A DNA stretch of 64,000 bases from Novosphingobium sp. Lineage in GTDB: Bacteria; Pseudomonadota; Alphaproteobacteria; Sphingomonadales; Sphingomonadaceae. How positions within the stretch are numbered: position 1 is the stretch's first letter; the number at the start of each line of letters is the position of its first letter. Location of the stretch: positions 992,001 through 1,056,000 of the forward strand of contig NZ_JBCNLP010000001.1 of assembly GCF_039595395.1 (NCBI RefSeq), in the 5' to 3' direction. The notes under the pieces are model-generated. The model had not been told where the DNA came from. It saw nothing but the letters and a program-made list of their open reading frames with translations, and searched no databases. The position numbers and the translations under genes are program-made. Positions 61,600 to 64,000 of the stretch are shown piece after piece.

Positions 61600-62913
61600 T
61601 TACTTGCCGAAGACGCGATCGAAGATCACGTCCACCGCCTTGAAGTGGTAATCGAGGTTGAAGCGCTCTTCCAGCTCGGCGTCGGTCATCTTGGCCGAGA
61701 CTTCGGGATCGGCCTTGAGCAGTTCGAGCAGCGAGAGCTGGCCATCGCTCTCCCACACCTTCATCGCATTGCGCTGCACGAGGCGGTAGGAAGCGTCGCG
61801 CTCAAGCCCTGCCTGCGTCAGCGCCAGCAGCACGCGCTGCGAGTGGACGAGGCCACCCATGCGGTCGAGGTTCTTCTGCATGCGCTCCGGATACACGACC
61901 AGCTTGTCGACCACCGAGGTGAGGCGAGCCAGCGCAAAGTCCAGCGTGATGGTGGCATCGGGGCCGATGAAACGCTCCACGGATGAGTGCGAGATATCGC
62001 GCTCATGCCACAGCGCCACATTCTCCAGCGCCGGGGTGACCGCGCCGCGCACCACGCGGGCCAGACCCGTGAGGTTCTCGGTCAGCACCGGGTTGCGCTT
62101 GTGCGGCATGGCCGACGAGCCCTTCTGGCCGGGCGAGAAATACTCCTCGGCCTCCAGCACCTCGGTGCGCTGCAGATGGCGGATTTCCACGGCCAGACGC
62201 TCGATGCTGCTGGCGACCACGCCCAGCGTGGCGAAGAACATGGCATGGCGGTCACGCGGGATCACCTGTGTGGAGACGGGCTCGACCGACAGGCCCATCT
62301 GCTCGGCCACATAGACCTCGACCGAGGGATCGATGTTGGCGAAAGTGCCGACAGCGCCCGAAATCGCACAGGTGGCGATGTCCTCACGCGCCGCGACCAG
62401 ACGGGCGCGGTTGCGGGTGAATTCGGCATAGGCCTCGGCCAGCTTCTTGCCGAAGGTGGTGGGCTCGGCATGGATGCCGTGGCTGCGGCCGATGGTCGGC
62501 GTGTACTTGTGCTCGAAAGCGCGGCGCTTGATGGCTTCGAGCAGCAGATCGACGTCGGCGATCAGAATGTCGGCGGCGCGCGCGAGCTGCACGGCCAGCG
62601 TGGTGTCCAGCACGTCAGAGCTGGTCATGCCCTGATGCATGAAGCGCGCCTCGGGGCCGACCTGCTCGGCCACCCAGTCGAGGAAGGCGATCACGTCATG
62701 CTTGAGGATGGCTTCCTTGGCGTCGATGGCGGCAACGTCGATGGAGGGGTTGGTCGCCCACCAGTCCCACAGGGCCTTGGGGCCACTGGCGGGCACGACG
62801 CCCAGTTCGCCCAGCTTCTGCGTGGCATGCGCCTCGATCTCGAACCAGATCTTGTAGCGGGCTTCTGCTTCCCAGATGGCGGTCATCTGGGGCCGGGCAT
62901 AACGAGGGACCAT
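61600..62913 (-). CDS. purB: Adenylosuccinate lyase
   Basis: A 437-residue purine biosynthesis enzyme. Signature GSSAMPHKRNPVLTENLTGL is intact, as are HQGMTSSDVLDTTLAVQLA, IGRSHGIHAEPTTFGKKLAE and WHERDISHSSVERFIGPDA. N terminus MVPRYARPQMTAIWEAEARY identifies ATG 62913. Length matches the shorter PurB class. Confidence 0.96.
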   Translation of the reverse strand: MVPRYARPQMTAIWEAEARYKIWFEIEAHATQKLGELGVVPASGPKALWDWWATNPSIDVAAIDAKEAILKHDVIAFLDWVAEQVGPEARFMHQGMTSSDVLDTTLAVQLARAADILIADVDLLLEAIKRRAFEHKYTPTIGRSHGIHAEPTTFGKKLAEAYAEFTRNRARLVAAREDIATCAISGAVGTFANIDPSVEVYVAEQMGLSVEPVSTQVIPRDRHAMFFATLGVVASSIERLAVEIRHLQRTEVLEAEEYFSPGQKGSSAMPHKRNPVLTENLTGLARVVRGAVTPALENVALWHERDISHSSVERFIGPDATITLDFALARLTSVVDKLVVYPERMQKNLDRMGGLVHSQRVLLALTQAGLERDASYRLVQRNAMKVWESDGQLSLLELLKADPEVSAKMTDAELEERFNLDYHFKAVDVIFDRVFGK

Positions 62914-63013
62914 GGGCGCTCTCCGAATGGGCAAGGAATTGCGCCGGGCGCTAGGGGGAGATGGGCCGAAAGGCAAGGTTGGAGTCGGGTTTTTGGGTTT
63001 GTGCCTCCGGCGG

Positions 63014-63035
63014 GCAAAGGGCCATCGCCCTTTGC
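63014..63035 (-). repeat. Degenerate A end of the palindromic element
   Basis: GCAAAGGGC CATC GCCCTTTGC: the usual GCGAGGG/CCCTCGC stem with G-to-A and C-to-T changes that still pair. It is followed by AATCCCTTTATTGCCAGCG and TTTGGGTTCGGCG, matching the rest of an A end. It sits 40 bases downstream of the small gene at 63075 on the other side from copy 9. Confidence 0.6.
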
Positions 63036-63074
63036 AATCCCTTTATTGCCAGCGTTTGCGCTTTGGGTTCGGCG

Positions 63075-63278
63075 TTAGGGCTTGACGATCAGCGCGGCGG
63101 GAACCGCTGCTATCGCCAGCATGGCGTAAAGCAAATAAGTCCTGTCCGTCACCCATGCTATGAGCGAGGGGGCCGTCATTCCTCGAGGCCGTTCGAGAGG
63201 CTGCCAGCCATGCTTTCGCAGGTCCTTTACGGCCAGGAAAGCGTAAGAAAGGCCCAGTCCAACGATGAAATAATTCAT
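63075..63278 (-). CDS. Small membrane protein
   Basis: A 67-residue protein with one N-terminal hydrophobic segment (MNYFIVGLGLSYAFLAVKDL) and a C-terminal one (YLLYAMLAIAAVPAALIV), separated by a basic loop (RKHGWQPLERPRGM). Family unknown. It lies between two A ends of the palindromic element. Its neighbours are purB and radC on the same strand. Confidence 0.55.
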   Translation of the reverse strand: MNYFIVGLGLSYAFLAVKDLRKHGWQPLERPRGMTAPSLIAWVTDRTYLLYAMLAIAAVPAALIVKP

Positions 63279-63353
63279 AAAAGCATGACTTCTTTGTCGC
63301 AGGCCCGGCGCCTTGGTAGCGGCCGATGCACCACGCCGACAATTAAAGGGAGC

Positions 63354-63373
63354 GCGAGGGCGATGGCCCTCGC
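63354..63373 (-). repeat. Palindromic interspersed element, copy 9 (A end only)
   Basis: GACAATTAAAGGGAGC followed by the hairpin GCGAGGGC GATG GCCCTCGC. It lies 34 bases after the radC stop on the minus strand. No B end is found. A related degenerate A end in opposite orientation lies at 63014. Confidence 0.75.
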
Positions 63374-63406
63374 ATCTTCACTTCCTTCTTCAAAACTTCA
63401 ACTCCC

Positions 63407-64000
63407 TTAAATCAACCCCTTCGCCCGGAGCGAAACATGCCCCTCGCGCCCGATGATGATGTGGTCATGCACCGTGATCGACAGCAACCGCCCCGCCTCG
63501 GCGATACGGTTGGTCATCTGGATATCGGCGCGGCTGGGCTCGGGGTTGCCGGAGGGGTGGTTGTGGACAAGGATCAGCGCCGAAGCCCCCAGATCCAGCG
63601 CCCGGCGGATGACCTCGCGCGGGTGGATGGCGGCTTCGTCGATGCTGCCGTCCGCGACATGCTCGTCGCGGATCAGGCGGTTTTTCAGATCGAGATACAG
63701 CACCCGCACCCGCTCCACCGAGAGATGCGCCATATCGATGGTGAGATACTCGATCAGCTTGCTCCACGTATCGAGCAGCGGCTTTTCGGACGCCTGCGTG
63801 CGCGCCAAACGCCGTGTGGCCAGCGACACGATCCGCACCGCCGCCGCGCTGGTCTCGCCCATGCCGGGGTGGCCTGCCAAGGCTCCGGGATCGGCGTTGA
63901 ACACGCCTGCCAGAGAGCCAAAGCGGGCAATCAGCGCCTTGGCCAATGGCTTCGTATCCCGGCGCGGGATGGCGGTGGCGAGGAGATATTCGAGGATCTC
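63407..64000 (-). CDS. radC: DNA repair protein RadC (JAB domain), 5' truncated
   Basis: C-terminal part of a JAB/MPN-domain protein; the frame is open to the window end. Visible are an HhH-type stretch (IARFGSLAGVFNADPGALAG), then the metal site with HNHPSGNPEPSRADIQMTNR, and VHDHIIIGREGHVSLRAKGL at the C terminus. RadC proteins are named for repair, but their real role is unsettled; the metalloprotease motif is complete. No SOS box can be judged because the start lies outside. Confidence 0.9.
   Translation of the reverse strand, partial: EILEYLLATAIPRRDTKPLAKALIARFGSLAGVFNADPGALAGHPGMGETSAAAVRIVSLATRRLARTQASEKPLLDTWSKLIEYLTIDMAHLSVERVRVLYLDLKNRLIRDEHVADGSIDEAAIHPREVIRRALDLGASALILVHNHPSGNPEPSRADIQMTNRIAEAGRLLSITVHDHIIIGREGHVSLRAKGLI

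Overview
The window is a GC-rich chromosomal segment of an alphaproteobacterium, most likely Sphingomonadales (Novosphingobium/Sphingobium-like). Support: CckA and CpdR of the CtrA phosphorelay, the alphaproteobacterial SOS operator GTTC-N7-GTTC in front of recA and uvrD, the smpB/cckA/recA/alaS neighbourhood, a carboxynorspermidine polyamine route, SapC, and a trp block running into accD-folC. No prophage, insertion sequence, integrase or CRISPR array was seen. It is a core housekeeping region. Layout: 1-3136 holds the lolC/E-lolD end, an acetyltransferase, a small conserved protein and a glutathione peroxidase. 3534-18030 holds dnaE, an SOS-boxed radical SAM protein, arylamine N-acetyltransferase, moaB, a lytic transglycosylase, a uracil-DNA-glycosylase-like protein, ispE, an N-formylglutamate amidohydrolase, an orphan Flp pilin, the NAD(P)HX repair enzyme and a Fe-S 23S rRNA methyltransferase. 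18270-20137 is a coupled btaA-btaB pair for betaine lipids. 20403-25680 is an amino-acid dehydratase, then polyamine genes (CANS dehydrogenase, DUF486, CANS decarboxylase, ornithine/lysine decarboxylase). 25930-33571 is smpB, DUF2062, cckA, recA, alaS. 34191-43099 has a cation/proton antiporter, icd, tRNA-Val, cpdR, a second amidohydrolase, a predicted small RNA, sapC and an FAD-linked oxidase. 43306-55195 has a DEAD-box helicase, uvrD, MFS transporters, rsmD, an rluB-type pseudouridine synthase, ampG and folC. 55232-64000 has accD, trpA, trpB, trpF, pyrF, lapA, purB and a partial radC. The clearest non-coding structure is a family of interspersed palindromic elements, about 170-270 bp when complete. 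They are bounded by GCGAGGG/CCCTCGC hairpins whose stems vary in a compensated way. At least nine copies, complete or partial, lie between genes and often just after stop codons. A second is a predicted ~103-nt RNA at 40081-40183 (minus) with its own promoter, a CCUCCUCCC anti-Shine-Dalgarno stretch and a terminator. Five genes (recA, alaS, trpB, the rluB-type gene and the FAD oxidase) read through only if frameshifts are corrected. Two sit in G6/G7 homopolymers and three are small indels inside very conserved genes, so consensus error is more likely than real loss.
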